Translations under genes and position numbers: made by a program | Assembly (NCBI RefSeq): GCF_028736235.1 | Contig: NZ_CP117884.1 | Coordinates: 744,001-808,000 of the forward strand | DNA length: 64,000 bases | Direction of reading: 5' to 3' | From: Lacticaseibacillus pabuli | GTDB taxonomy: Bacteria > Bacillota > Bacilli > Lactobacillales > Lactobacillaceae | The notes under the pieces: model-generated | The model's input: the letters and a program-made list of their open reading frames with translations, nothing else | Told to the model about the DNA's origin: nothing | Database searches by the model: none | Shown here: in pieces, positions 25,277-33,493 of the stretch | Numbering within the stretch: the first letter of the stretch is position 1 | Layout of the letters: each line of letters opens with the position of its first letter

Positions 25277-26317
25277 CTACTTAGTGTGTTCGACCGTGCC
25301 GAGTTCAGCATATTCCCGATTGAGGCGATCATGGAGCATTTGTTTCTCAGCTATGCTAGTGAATGACGCTTCCACGGCGTTCTGGTTGAATTCCAGAAAA
25401 TCGCTAACGGTTGTGCCAAAATGCTGCTGGAACAGCCTATACTCACGCGTCAGGTTCGTCCCTGATACGGTGCGGTTGTCCGTGTTGATTGTGATTTTAA
25501 CACCGGCATCCCGAAACTCCTGATACGGGAAGTCGGCGATGCTGGGTGCCGCCTTAGTTTGCAGGTTTGAGCTCAAGCACATCTCTGCGGTCGCGCCTGA
25601 GCGGACAAACTGCGCAATGACGTCGGGATGGTTTGCCAGCGCGGTCGCGTGACCGATGCGGCTGATGCCCATCGCTAGGGCTTGCGCAACGTTTTGCACG
25701 CAATTGCATTCCCCGGCGTGCAAGGTCAGCGGAACACCCGCTGCTTGAGCGGCCATGATGCTGTCCCGAATATCGATGGGTGGAAAGCCTGCCTCTTTAC
25801 CGGCGAAGTCCCCGCCGACCAAATCGGTTCCGAGCATCGGTGCAGACTGATCGATGATTTGCTGGTTCAGTGCAAAGTCCGTTTGGCGCATGTAGCACAC
25901 CAGCAGACGCGCGCGAATATCAAAGTCGGCCATCGCCCGGTGCAGTCCAGTGATAACTGCGGTGATGGTTTCCGGCACGCTCAGTCCCGCGTCCAGTGAA
26001 AACTCGGGTGCAAAGCGAATTTCGATGTAGCGCACGTTTTCGGAGGCTGCCTGTTCCGCAACGTCGTAAGCGGCCAGCTCGAGTGCTTCTTTCGTCTGCA
26101 GCAAAGGCCGGATGAAATCGAATGCTTTGAGGTAATCCAGCAGTGAATCACTCTGTTTTGGTGCCGTGACGAGCTTGCGCAGGTCGGCGTCTTCCGCCGG
26201 GATGGCAATGTTGGCCATGCCAGCTAAGTGCCGGATGGTCGGCAGAGACAGTGAACCATCGAGGTGGCAGTGCAATTCAATCTTTGGTAGGTGCATCAAG
26301 GCAGCGTTCGTCAGCAT
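25277..26317 (-). CDS. add: Adenosine deaminase
   Basis: Zinc amidohydrolase of 346 aa converting adenosine (and deoxyadenosine) to inosine and ammonia in purine salvage. The metal site is visible: HxH at H16/H18 (ELHCHLDGSL), the third His in LTLHAGECN, a catalytic His in ISRIGHATAL, and the Asp in INTDNRTVSG. Length and motif order match bacterial Add. GGAGG lies eight bases before ATG 26317. Monocistronic with its own terminator. Confidence 0.95.
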   Translation of the reverse strand: MLTNAALMHLPKIELHCHLDGSLSLPTIRHLAGMANIAIPAEDADLRKLVTAPKQSDSLLDYLKAFDFIRPLLQTKEALELAAYDVAEQAASENVRYIEIRFAPEFSLDAGLSVPETITAVITGLHRAMADFDIRARLLVCYMRQTDFALNQQIIDQSAPMLGTDLVGGDFAGKEAGFPPIDIRDSIMAAQAAGVPLTLHAGECNCVQNVAQALAMGISRIGHATALANHPDVIAQFVRSGATAEMCLSSNLQTKAAPSIADFPYQEFRDAGVKITINTDNRTVSGTNLTREYRLFQQHFGTTVSDFLEFNQNAVEASFTSIAEKQMLHDRLNREYAELGTVEHTK

Positions 26318-26469
26318 TCCGGTTGTCCTCCATGAATTAACCCAACAGTGTCATAATTTGGTCTGATTATACGCCCAAACCTGCGCCAAGTGTGTGGGTT
26401 TCACGTGCCTCTAATCGGATTGTTACCGGACCGTCTCATTTTGCGGTGGACCGGTGCTGCGTGGTGCCA

Positions 26470-27231
26470 TTACGCGGTCCATAAGTAAGGGCTCAGGGCT
26501 GTTTTGGCGCGGTTCACGTTGTATTTGCAATTATTTAGTGGAACAACCTGGGCTTTATCATCGAAGAAGGAGCCGGATATTTCGCGTAGGTCGGGATCCG
26601 TGGCAATTTTAACGGCAGCTGGAACCTCGGTGTTCGTAATCGTCTTAGTCCATGGCAGGAGATTGGACTGCACACCGCCTGGGAACAGCGCGTTGACACT
26701 GATCTGATGCGGGGCGAGCTGGTAAGCCAGGAGGTCAACCAGCAGCGTTTTGTGCGTGAGTAACCACAGGCCACGGTCCAGGAGGCTGTGTTGCCGTTCG
26801 TAGATGGGGCCGACTTTGATGGCGAGTGGCATCCCGGTGATGATGAAGACGTGTGCGTGCTGCGCTTTGGCCAGTTCTGGTTCGAGGTTGTGCGTCAACC
26901 AGTAGTGACTGCGCAGGTTCAGGTCGATGTTGTTCTGCGCGGTTTGCGGGATATTACCCGCACTGTTCACGAGGACATCGAGATGGTCGTACTGATTACG
27001 AAAGGCCGCGGCAATCTGTTGATTTTGTTTTTTATCGGCGAGGTCGCCCAGCAGATAGCTAATCGCCTGGTTGCCAGAATCCTGTTGCAGTTTCGCAACG
27101 GCGGCTTGTGCTTTCTCTGCATTCCGTCCAACGAGAATGACGGTTGCCTGGCGTTTGGCAAAGCTCTTGGCGATGGCCTTGCCAACCCCTGACGTGCCAC
27201 CCGTAACGAGAACAATTTGTTTTTCTGACAT
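26470..27231 (-). CDS. Atypical SDR-family protein lacking the catalytic tyrosine
   Basis: SDR-fold protein of 253 aa. The cofactor motif TGGTSGVGKA (~10-19), NSAGNIP and LAPHQISVNALFPGGV identify the family, closest in layout to retinol-dehydrogenase-like members. At the place of the YxxxK pair the sequence reads LLTHK, keeping Lys but with Leu for Tyr, and the catalytic Ser position is ITG rather than ISS. It may therefore not be an ordinary oxidoreductase. ATG 27231 has AAGGAG upstream; the frame continues to 27381 but that would cover the shared promoter. It is divergent from a TetR gene. Confidence 0.8.
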   Translation of the reverse strand: MSEKQIVLVTGGTSGVGKAIAKSFAKRQATVILVGRNAEKAQAAVAKLQQDSGNQAISYLLGDLADKKQNQQIAAAFRNQYDHLDVLVNSAGNIPQTAQNNIDLNLRSHYWLTHNLEPELAKAQHAHVFIITGMPLAIKVGPIYERQHSLLDRGLWLLTHKTLLVDLLAYQLAPHQISVNALFPGGVQSNLLPWTKTITNTEVPAAVKIATDPDLREISGSFFDDKAQVVPLNNCKYNVNRAKTALSPYLWTA

Positions 27232-27278
27232 CGTGACAACTCCTTTGTAATTCAACGTGTGTTCAATAATGGACATCT

Positions 27279-27306
27279 GTACAAATGATGCTACAATCAG
27301 TTGTAC
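27279..27306. promoter_or_regulatory. Inverted repeat GTACAA-N16-TTGTAC
   Basis: Six-bp arms in the SDR/TetR intergenic region, on the SDR side. A second candidate operator besides the one at 27331-27354. Confidence 0.35.
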
Positions 27307-27330
27307 CGCGCCGCTAGTGTTAATTCGGCT

Positions 27331-27354
27331 AGAGTGTCTAAAGTTGGACACTCT
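27331..27354. promoter_or_regulatory. Operator candidate AGAGTGTC-N8-GACACTCT
   Basis: Perfect 8-bp arms with an 8-base spacer, ending 25 bp before the TetR start codon and 100 bp before the SDR start. It is the best candidate for the TetR binding site. Confidence 0.65.
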
Positions 27355-27379
27355 GGCCAAAATGTACAGGAGGACCCCC

Positions 27380-27964
27380 ATGAAATATCAGAAAAATGCA
27401 AAATTGACGCGCAATGCCCAGCGTGTGTTGCGCGATTTTATGTTCGCGATGCGCGACGAGTTGGCCACCACCCCGTTCACCAAAATCACGGTGAACGATT
27501 TATGTGCGCGGGCGAATTATCCACGGTCGACCTTTTACAATTACTTCGATGATAAGTATGATTTGCTGAATTATTGCTGGTCCCAGGCGATGTATTTGGT
27601 GTGCTTAGATGAAGTGCACGCAACGCAGATGGACGGTATTCTCATGGAAACCTTTGACCGCATTTATCAACTGCTGACCGAACACCAGGATTATGTGAAC
27701 CAGGTGCTGGCGAAAAACAATTACGGCTTCTTGCGGGCTAATTTGTACGAGTACATGTTGACGATTGCTGAGGATACCTTTAAGGACGCCATGCCGATCC
27801 AATCAGACCTGCCGATTGAACTGAGCGTGGCCCATTGTTTCGACACCATTACCACGGTGCTGAACTGGATATTTGTCAAACAACATCCGACTAGTTTGGC
27901 ACAGGCGCACCGGTATCTGGCGGAGCTGTATGGTTTCCAATTGAAGCCGGCGCCGGCCGTCTAG
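27380..27964 (+). CDS. TetR/AcrR-family regulator of the atypical SDR
   Basis: Regulator of 194 aa with helix-turn-helix ~30-55 (KITVNDLCARANYPRSTFYNYFDDKYDLL). The start ATG 27380 has AGGAGG eight bases upstream; a longer frame from 27257 is rejected because it runs through the operator region. It is divergent from the SDR at 26470-27231, so regulation of that gene and itself is likely. Confidence 0.87.
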   Translation: MKYQKNAKLTRNAQRVLRDFMFAMRDELATTPFTKITVNDLCARANYPRSTFYNYFDDKYDLLNYCWSQAMYLVCLDEVHATQMDGILMETFDRIYQLLTEHQDYVNQVLAKNNYGFLRANLYEYMLTIAEDTFKDAMPIQSDLPIELSVAHCFDTITTVLNWIFVKQHPTSLAQAHRYLAELYGFQLKPAPAV

Positions 27965-27999
27965 TGCCTTACGGAAAAGAACAACCTCCTTCTGCTGTG

Positions 28000-28027
28000 T
28001 TAACACGCAAACCCTGAGTGCTATACT
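28000..28027 (+). promoter_or_regulatory. Promoter of the crcB operon
   Basis: TTAACA (28000-28005), 16 bases, TATACT (28022-28027) with TG one base before the -10 (TGCTATACT). The short leader (~28 bases) leaves no room for a fluoride riboswitch. Confidence 0.55.
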
Positions 28028-28055
28028 ATTCTGATTGAGAAAAGAGGGGAACAGC

Positions 28056-28454
28056 GTGCGTCAGCAGATTAAATTATGGAATGTCATCGCCGTGTTTATC
28101 GGTGGGTGTCTGGGCGGCCTTGCGCGCTACGGCGTCGGTCTCGCGTTGCACGACAGCACGAGTATGCTTGGGACCTTGGCCGTCAACGTCATCGGCAGCT
28201 TTTGCCTCAGCCTGTTAACCTACGCCAGCATTCGCAAGTGGGACTGGCCTGACTGGTTGGTCTTGGCATGTGGGACCGGCTTTATTGGCGCGTTCACCAC
28301 GTTTTCAACCTTCATCCTGGAACTCGTCAGCAACGTTGCCGCACGACCGGCGTACACTTTGCTGATTTTTGGCGCGAATCTGGTCATGGGGATGCTAGCC
28401 GCCGCGCTCGGTTACTGGTGTGCCCAACTCGGTGGGGAGCGTGATGACGCATGA
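28056..28454 (+). CDS. crcB1: Fluoride channel subunit CrcB (Fluc), first of a pair
   Basis: Small four-helix membrane protein of 132 aa. Fluc signatures are GGLARYG near the N-terminus, NVIGSFCLSL (the conserved Asn), and GFIGAFTTFSTF with the TTFS Phe-box that lines the pore. Fluc channels export cytosolic F-. Two non-identical subunits encoded side by side usually form a heterodimer, fitting the following gene. Start GTG at 28056 has AGAGGGG upstream; the frame could open earlier at 28035 but lacks a ribosome site there. The end overlaps the next gene by 4 bases. Confidence 0.93.
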   Translation: MRQQIKLWNVIAVFIGGCLGGLARYGVGLALHDSTSMLGTLAVNVIGSFCLSLLTYASIRKWDWPDWLVLACGTGFIGAFTTFSTFILELVSNVAARPAYTLLIFGANLVMGMLAAALGYWCAQLGGERDDA

Positions 28455-28801
28455 TCGGATTACTGGCAGTGGGTGCAGGTGGTGGTGCCGTGATGCGCTA
28501 CCTGCTCACGATTTGGGGCAAGGCGCGTTGGCCGGCAGTGCCGCTTGCGACCCTTATCATTAACGTGACTGGTGCCTTTATCGCGGGAGTACTTGCAGGA
28601 CTCATGTTGCCCGCAGATTTGCGTCTCATTCTCCTGACAGGCGTCTGTGGTGGTTACACCACGTTTTCGACGTTCATGGTGGATACGCTGATTACGTTAC
28701 GTGGCGGGCGGCGGCGCGTGGCAGCAGTGTATTTTGTTGCGACGGTTATCCTAGGTATTGTGGCGTTGCTGTTAGGTAGCTGGATAGGTGGCTTGTTTTA
28801 G
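28451..28801 (+). CDS. crcB2: Fluoride channel subunit CrcB (Fluc), second of a pair
   Basis: Fluc subunit of 116 aa with AVMRYLLT, the conserved Asn in NVTGAFIAGV, and GGYTTFSTFMVD. The ATGA overlap (28451-28454) with the preceding crcB gene indicates translational coupling, consistent with equal supply of two heterodimer subunits. Four membrane helices are visible. Confidence 0.93.
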   Translation: MIGLLAVGAGGGAVMRYLLTIWGKARWPAVPLATLIINVTGAFIAGVLAGLMLPADLRLILLTGVCGGYTTFSTFMVDTLITLRGGRRRVAAVYFVATVILGIVALLLGSWIGGLF

Positions 28802-28873
28802 TCAATATTCCGCCGAGTGCATGTTATGATAAGTGGAGTAACGAATCACATTTGGTTAGTGAGGGTATGGCTA

Positions 28874-30004
28874 GTGGCAAACTATTATCTACATTTTAAT
28901 GAGGATCTTGAGCAAAGCTACCCATATTGGCACATAGGCGCGCTGGGTAAGGCCCGTTTGGATCACGAACATGCAGCACGCGATATCGGGTTCAGGGAAA
29001 TCGACGCGTTTGTCTATGATTGGGAGACGGAACCTGACGAGGTGCTTGACGCACGATTTGACGGCATCTTTGCTGGTCTGAAACGCAATGACAACGTGGT
29101 GGTGGCCTGGCCGATTTTGCCGACGCGGCCGAATCGCTGGGTACAGAAGATGATCCAGCACATTCATCACTTCGGCGCGAAGCTAATTTTCTGGTTTGAC
29201 GATGTGGAAACATGGCGGCATCCCGCACAATTACCGGCAAACGCCACGGCCGCTGATTTCGAGCACTATAAGAACACAGATGCACTGGCTGTAGAGGCCC
29301 GGTTCATCGCGCTGGCAGACGGGGTCATTCTTCATTCGCCGCAGATGCGGGACCGTTTAGCTAAGCAACTTGCTATCGCGGGGTTAGAGCTACCGGCGGC
29401 CAAATCTTACGTTGGCCCGGGCGGTTATTTTGCGGACTATTACCAGGAACCGCGGCAAAATCACCAGGGACTGGATTATTCCGGCTCGTTGTATAAGGCA
29501 CAGTTCCTCCTGCAGTTGCCTAACACGGTGCACGTCCACGCATTTGGGGATGTGCCGCCGGACTTTCCAGAGGACAAGGGGGACGTGGTCGACTTTGCAG
29601 GGTATGTTGACCCCGAGGCCATTGTCCACATGCTCAAGGGGTCATTCGGTCTCGTTTGGGATTCGGAGACTTATCCGGGTGTGACGGGGGTGCTCGGTGA
29701 TTACGTGCGGTACAACACACCAACCAAGGTCGGTCAGTACTTGGCGGCCAATGAGCCGATTATCGTGTGGTCCCAAAGTGCGTTGGCGGATTTTGTGGTG
29801 GCCAATCATGTGGGGTATGCGATTGACGACCTGACACAGTTGCCACAGATTGTGAACGAGACCAGCGATGAAACATACGCGCAGTTGCAGGGGGATGTGC
29901 AGCGCATCAGTCCGTTAATTCGCTCCGGCTTTTACTTCCAGGATGCGCTGTTTGACGTAATTCGCCAGGTGCAAGACCGCTGGCACCCGCAATACCGCAA
30001 TTAA
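28874..30004 (+). CDS. Gtf3-like glycosyltransferase
   Basis: Cytosolic sugar transferase of 376 aa. The C-terminal nucleotide-sugar binding half carries the characteristic segments GPGGYFADYY, YSGSLYKAQFLLQLP, FGLVWD and RYNTPTKVGQYLAANEP followed by IIVWSQSALADFV. These match the Gtf3-type enzymes that add a second sugar to glycosylated serine-rich adhesins, also seen among galactofuranosyl/exopolysaccharide transferases. The start is GTG at 28874 with GAGGG eight bases upstream; an in-frame ATG at 28817 lacks a ribosome site. It stands alone with no adhesin, gtf1/gtf2 or secA2 nearby. The acceptor is therefore unknown. Confidence 0.75.
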   Translation: MANYYLHFNEDLEQSYPYWHIGALGKARLDHEHAARDIGFREIDAFVYDWETEPDEVLDARFDGIFAGLKRNDNVVVAWPILPTRPNRWVQKMIQHIHHFGAKLIFWFDDVETWRHPAQLPANATAADFEHYKNTDALAVEARFIALADGVILHSPQMRDRLAKQLAIAGLELPAAKSYVGPGGYFADYYQEPRQNHQGLDYSGSLYKAQFLLQLPNTVHVHAFGDVPPDFPEDKGDVVDFAGYVDPEAIVHMLKGSFGLVWDSETYPGVTGVLGDYVRYNTPTKVGQYLAANEPIIVWSQSALADFVVANHVGYAIDDLTQLPQIVNETSDETYAQLQGDVQRISPLIRSGFYFQDALFDVIRQVQDRWHPQYRN

Positions 30005-30068
30005 TTACATTTACCGTGGCTTTTGGCTTGACGGCGCTGTGCTGGGTCTTCAAAATAGATGAAGGCCA

Positions 30069-30082
30069 GTGCAAATTTGCAC
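30069..30082. promoter_or_regulatory. Perfect palindrome GTGCAAATTTGCAC before the metal sensor
   Basis: A 14-bp perfect dyad 26 bp before the ArsR-family start codon. ArsR/SmtB sensors bind dyads of this kind, so it is the candidate autoregulatory operator. Confidence 0.6.
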
Positions 30083-30107
30083 GATTATCTGACTATAGGA
30101 GTATGTG

Positions 30108-30452
30108 ATGAGTAAGGACTCAGATTTAAGTAATATAGAAATGATCGATGAGAAACACCTCGCAGAATCAGAACGGATTTTCAAGATTCTCAGTAACGGA
30201 ACGCGGCTGCAGATGCTAAAGATGCTAGAAGAGCGCGAACTGAACGTGGGCGAGCTCGAGGAGTTGCTGGGCGTTGAGCAGTCAGTGGTATCCCACCAGC
30301 TCGCGACGTTGCGGCAACACCAGTTAGTGGATGCGCGGCGTGAAGGTAAGTCAATGTACTATCGGCTGGACGACCCGCACATCCTGGATGTTGTGAATGA
30401 AATGCTGGAGCACGCGGATCACGTGATTCGTGGGCGCAAGCACGGCGAATAA
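30108..30452 (+). CDS. ArsR/SmtB-family metal sensor, CzrA type
   Basis: Winged-helix repressor of 114 aa. The DNA-binding segment is [26 protein letters not shown] (~48-73). Its C-terminal helix carries D-P-H-x10-H-A-D-H (DDPHILD...EHADH), the exact D-x-H-x10-H-x2-H spacing of the alpha-5 site that binds Zn(II) or Co(II) in CzrA and SmtB. It therefore probably derepresses an efflux system when Zn/Co is high. No exporter is adjacent; a CDF exporter lies at 10239-11228. TAGGAG precedes ATG 30108; GTG 30105 is possible. The 14-bp palindrome upstream suggests autoregulation. Confidence 0.88.
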   Translation: MSKDSDLSNIEMIDEKHLAESERIFKILSNGTRLQMLKMLEERELNVGELEELLGVEQSVVSHQLATLRQHQLVDARREGKSMYYRLDDPHILDVVNEMLEHADHVIRGRKHGE

Positions 30453-30468
30453 TTAAGATGATTTGTGG

Positions 30469-30492
30469 AATCCCTGGGCAGGGGATTTTTTA
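30469..30492 (+). terminator. Terminator after the metal sensor
   Basis: AATCCC-TGGGCA-GGGGATT followed by TTTTTT. Confidence 0.8.
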
Positions 30493-30872
30493 TTTGGTCT
30501 TTTTTGAGTAATCCTGTAGAGGTGTTGTTTGTAACACGTTTTCTTGTTGTGATTCCAATCTATCCAGAGACTGTAGTGACACTAGTGATGGAGTTGCGGG
30601 TGGTGGGGACGTGATAGTGGCATCCCGTAGCGCGCAGCGCGTACGGGACCGCAATGATTAGACAGTGATTTTCTGGCTAATCATTGAGCGGGAGCAGTCA
30701 GACGAGTGAACTTCTCGTCTGACTGCGAAGCGTCGGCACATTCACGTCCCCACCGCCCGCAACGGAATCACTGGTGTCACGGCGTGAAAATGAGACAAGT
30801 TAGTGAATGGGGTTCGCGGTACTCCACTGGGTGACGTATAATGAAGGTATTCTAATAAAAGTGGGGGTTACC
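30493..30872. other. 380-bp intergenic stretch holding the four-arm palindromic element
   Basis: No gene. Left part (30493-30575) is featureless; 30576-30780 is the inverted-repeat element described separately; 30781-30872 is the leader region of pepN. Confidence 0.7.
30576..30780. repeat. Four-arm inverted-repeat element (possible structured RNA)
   Basis: Outer arms 30576-30614 and 30742-30780 are 39-base inverted repeats that match at 34 positions, with two further T/C differences that would be G-U pairs in RNA and one 3-base internal mismatch. They enclose three separate hairpins: 30623-30648 (TCCCGTA arms with inner CGCG arms), 30652-30686 (CAATGATTAG arms) and 30694-30726 (GCAGTCAGACGAG arms, 13 bp). 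Drawn as RNA or extruded DNA this is a long stalk ending in a three-hairpin head. It contains no reading frame of note, and no target-site duplication flanks it. It is not a known riboswitch class that I recognise. Confidence 0.8.
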
Positions 30873-33407
30873 ATGACAAACACGACACATTTCTATGAAA
30901 AGTTTGTACCAGAGCACTACGACCTGCTCATCGACGTTAATCGCGAGCACAAGCAGATTAGCGGTATATCAACGATTACCGGTGATGCTAAGGACAAGCG
31001 CGTTTACGTCCACCAGAAGTACATGACGATTGCTTCCGTTAAAGCAGACGGGGCCGACGTGCCATATACTTTTAACGACAAGGACGAAGCCATTACGATT
31101 GACCTGCCACAGACGGGCAAGACCACACTGGCGATTGCTTACAAGGCACCCCTCACCGACACGATGATGGGGATCTACCCATCTTATTACGAGCTCGATG
31201 GCGAAAAGAAGCAGCTGATTGGGACGCAGTTTGAAACGACCGCGGCTCGTCAGGCATTCCCAAGCATCGACGAACCAGAGGCCAAAGCCACCTTTGACTT
31301 GGCCCTCAAGTTTGACGAACACGATGGTGAAACCGTCATCGCCAACATGCCAGAAAACCACGTCAAGGACGGCGTGCACTACTTTGACACGACTGTGAAG
31401 ATGTCCACCTACCTCGTGGCCTTTGCATTCGGCGACATGCAGAGCAAGATGACGACGACCAAGTCCGGCGTTAAGGTCGGGGTCTTCTCAACCAAGGCGC
31501 ACGCACCTAAGGAACTCGACTTTGCGCTTGATATCGCAAAGCGGTCCATCGAATTCTACGAAAAGTTCTACGAGACGCCATACCCACTGCCACATTCATG
31601 GCAGCTGGCATTGCCTGACTTCTCAGCCGGTGCGATGGAAAACTGGGGCTTGGTAACTTACCGTGAAGCTTACTTGACCCTTGATCCTGACAACACCAGC
31701 CTCGAGATGAAGAAGCTCGTTGCGACCGTCATTGCTCATGAACTGGCCCACCAGTGGTTCGGTGACCTGGTTACCATGAAGTGGTGGGATGACCTTTGGC
31801 TCAACGAAAGTTTTGCCAACATGATGGAATACGTGGCAATCGATGCTATCGAACCAGACTGGCACATCTGGGAAATGTTCCAGACGAGCGAAGCACCTTC
31901 TGCCTTGCACCGTGATGCGACGGATGGGGTTCAGTCCGTGCACGTGCAGGTTGAAGACCCAGCCGAAATCGACGCCCTGTTTGACAGCGCGATTGTTTAC
32001 GCCAAGGGTTCCCGGATGCTGGTCATGGTCCGCGCATTGCTCGGCGATGACGACTTCCGTGCCGGTTTGAAGGCTTACTTTGAAGCGCACAAGTACAACA
32101 ATGCCAAGGGTGACGACTTGTGGTCCGCACTGGGCGCAGCCAGTCATCTCGACGTGGGTGCCATCATGCATTCATGGCTCGAACAGCCTGGCTACCCCGT
32201 TGTGAGTGCTAGTGTTGATAACGGCAAGCTTAAGATCAGCCAGCAGCAGTTCTTCATTGGTGAAGGCAAGGAAGTTGGTCGTCAGTGGCAGATTCCTCTG
32301 GCCAGCAACTACAGCGCCGCACCACAGATCTTCAAGGACAAGGAGTTCGTTCTTGGCGATTACAAGCAGATGCGCGCCGCAAGTGGCGAACCCTTCCGCC
32401 TGAACGTCGGCAACAACTCCCACTTCATCGTGAAGTACGATGAAACCTTGCTCGCTGACATCTTGAAGGATGCCGACAAGCTGGACAATATCTCCCAGTT
32501 GCAGTTGCTTCAGGACCTAGGCTTGCTCGCACAGGGTGGTCAGGCTTCATACGCCGAACTCGTCAAGCTCCTGCCTCGTTTCGCCGACAGCAAGAGTGGT
32601 GTGGTCAACGCTGCCTTGTACAGCGCCTTTGGTTCACTGCGCAAGTTCACGACGCCTGATTCCGCTGAAGAGTTGCAGATGAAGAAGTTCGCTGCGATGC
32701 TCAGTGGTAGTCAGCTCGAACGTTTGGGCTGGATGCCCAAAGCGGGCGAATCTAGCGATGACCAGCAGACCCGTCAGGACGTCATGGGTGCCGCGATTTA
32801 CTCCGGCAGTCAGGAAGCTGTTCAGTCTGCCCACGAAATCTTTGGACGTTTTGAAGGCCGGCTGAACGAATTGCCAGCTGACATTCGGCCTTACATCCTG
32901 CTCAGCGAAGTCCGCAACTTCGGTAACGCAGACCTCATCAAGGAATTGCTCGCACAGTACCGCACCACTTCCGACGCGAGTTACAAGGGTCACCTCCGCA
33001 CCGCGATTACCGCAACGGAAGATCCTGAGCAGATCAAGCTGATTGTGAAGCTGTTTGAAGATGCCGACACCGTTAAGCCACAAGACCTGCGTGCTTGGTA
33101 CCGCGGCGTTCTGACCAACAAGGTTGGCCAGCAGTACGCCTGGGACTGGATCAAGAGTCAATGGCAGTGGCTGTCTGACACGGTTGGTGGAGACATGGAA
33201 TTCCCAACCTACATTCAGGTCACGGCGAACGCGTTCCACACTCCAGAGCGTCTGGCAGAGTTCAAGGCATTCTTTGAACCAAAGCTCGACACCCCAGGTC
33301 TGGGTCGTGAAATCAAGATGGATACCAGCGTCGTTGCGGCGAAGGTCGACTTGATTGCTGCTGAAAAGGATGTTGTCAACGCGACCGTTGCAGAAGTCCT
33401 CGATTAA
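30873..33407 (+). CDS. pepN: Aminopeptidase N (M1 metallopeptidase)
   Basis: Cytosolic zinc aminopeptidase of 844 aa, the main lysyl/broad-specificity N-terminal exopeptidase of lactic acid bacteria. The substrate-anchoring motif GAMENWG is followed by the zinc motif HELAH (H289, H293) and the third ligand Glu in WLNESFAN. The C-terminal ~450 residues are the helical M1 domain. ATG 30873 is chosen because GTGGGGG precedes it and the protein then matches PepN from its N-terminus; the frame extends back to 30807. A four-arm palindromic element ends 93 bp upstream. Codon use is highly biased, as expected for an abundant protein. Confidence 0.96.
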   Translation: MTNTTHFYEKFVPEHYDLLIDVNREHKQISGISTITGDAKDKRVYVHQKYMTIASVKADGADVPYTFNDKDEAITIDLPQTGKTTLAIAYKAPLTDTMMGIYPSYYELDGEKKQLIGTQFETTAARQAFPSIDEPEAKATFDLALKFDEHDGETVIANMPENHVKDGVHYFDTTVKMSTYLVAFAFGDMQSKMTTTKSGVKVGVFSTKAHAPKELDFALDIAKRSIEFYEKFYETPYPLPHSWQLALPDFSAGAMENWGLVTYREAYLTLDPDNTSLEMKKLVATVIAHELAHQWFGDLVTMKWWDDLWLNESFANMMEYVAIDAIEPDWHIWEMFQTSEAPSALHRDATDGVQSVHVQVEDPAEIDALFDSAIVYAKGSRMLVMVRALLGDDDFRAGLKAYFEAHKYNNAKGDDLWSALGAASHLDVGAIMHSWLEQPGYPVVSASVDNGKLKISQQQFFIGEGKEVGRQWQIPLASNYSAAPQIFKDKEFVLGDYKQMRAASGEPFRLNVGNNSHFIVKYDETLLADILKDADKLDNISQLQLLQDLGLLAQGGQASYAELVKLLPRFADSKSGVVNAALYSAFGSLRKFTTPDSAEELQMKKFAAMLSGSQLERLGWMPKAGESSDDQQTRQDVMGAAIYSGSQEAVQSAHEIFGRFEGRLNELPADIRPYILLSEVRNFGNADLIKELLAQYRTTSDASYKGHLRTAITATEDPEQIKLIVKLFEDADTVKPQDLRAWYRGVLTNKVGQQYAWDWIKSQWQWLSDTVGGDMEFPTYIQVTANAFHTPERLAEFKAFFEPKLDTPGLGREIKMDTSVVAAKVDLIAAEKDVVNATVAEVLD

Positions 33408-33420
33408 TTAGATGTTTGCA

Positions 33421-33448
33421 AAGGCCGTCTCAGCTGGGGCGGCCTTTT
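33421..33448 (+). terminator. Terminator after pepN
   Basis: AAGGCCGTC and GGGGCGGCCTT arms around TCAGCTG, then TTT. Confidence 0.75.
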
Positions 33449-33493
33449 GCATTTGGTGATAAACAAAATCATAGTTCGTTAGGAGAATCATTC

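Noticed and set aside
27965..28055. Fluoride riboswitch upstream of crcB
   Set aside because: The promoter at 28000-28027 leaves too short a leader, and the conserved riboswitch core is not present.
30576..30780. Interpretation of the four-arm element as a MITE with target-site duplication
   Set aside because: Flanking bases do not form a clear direct repeat; the mobile-element reading remains possible but unsupported.
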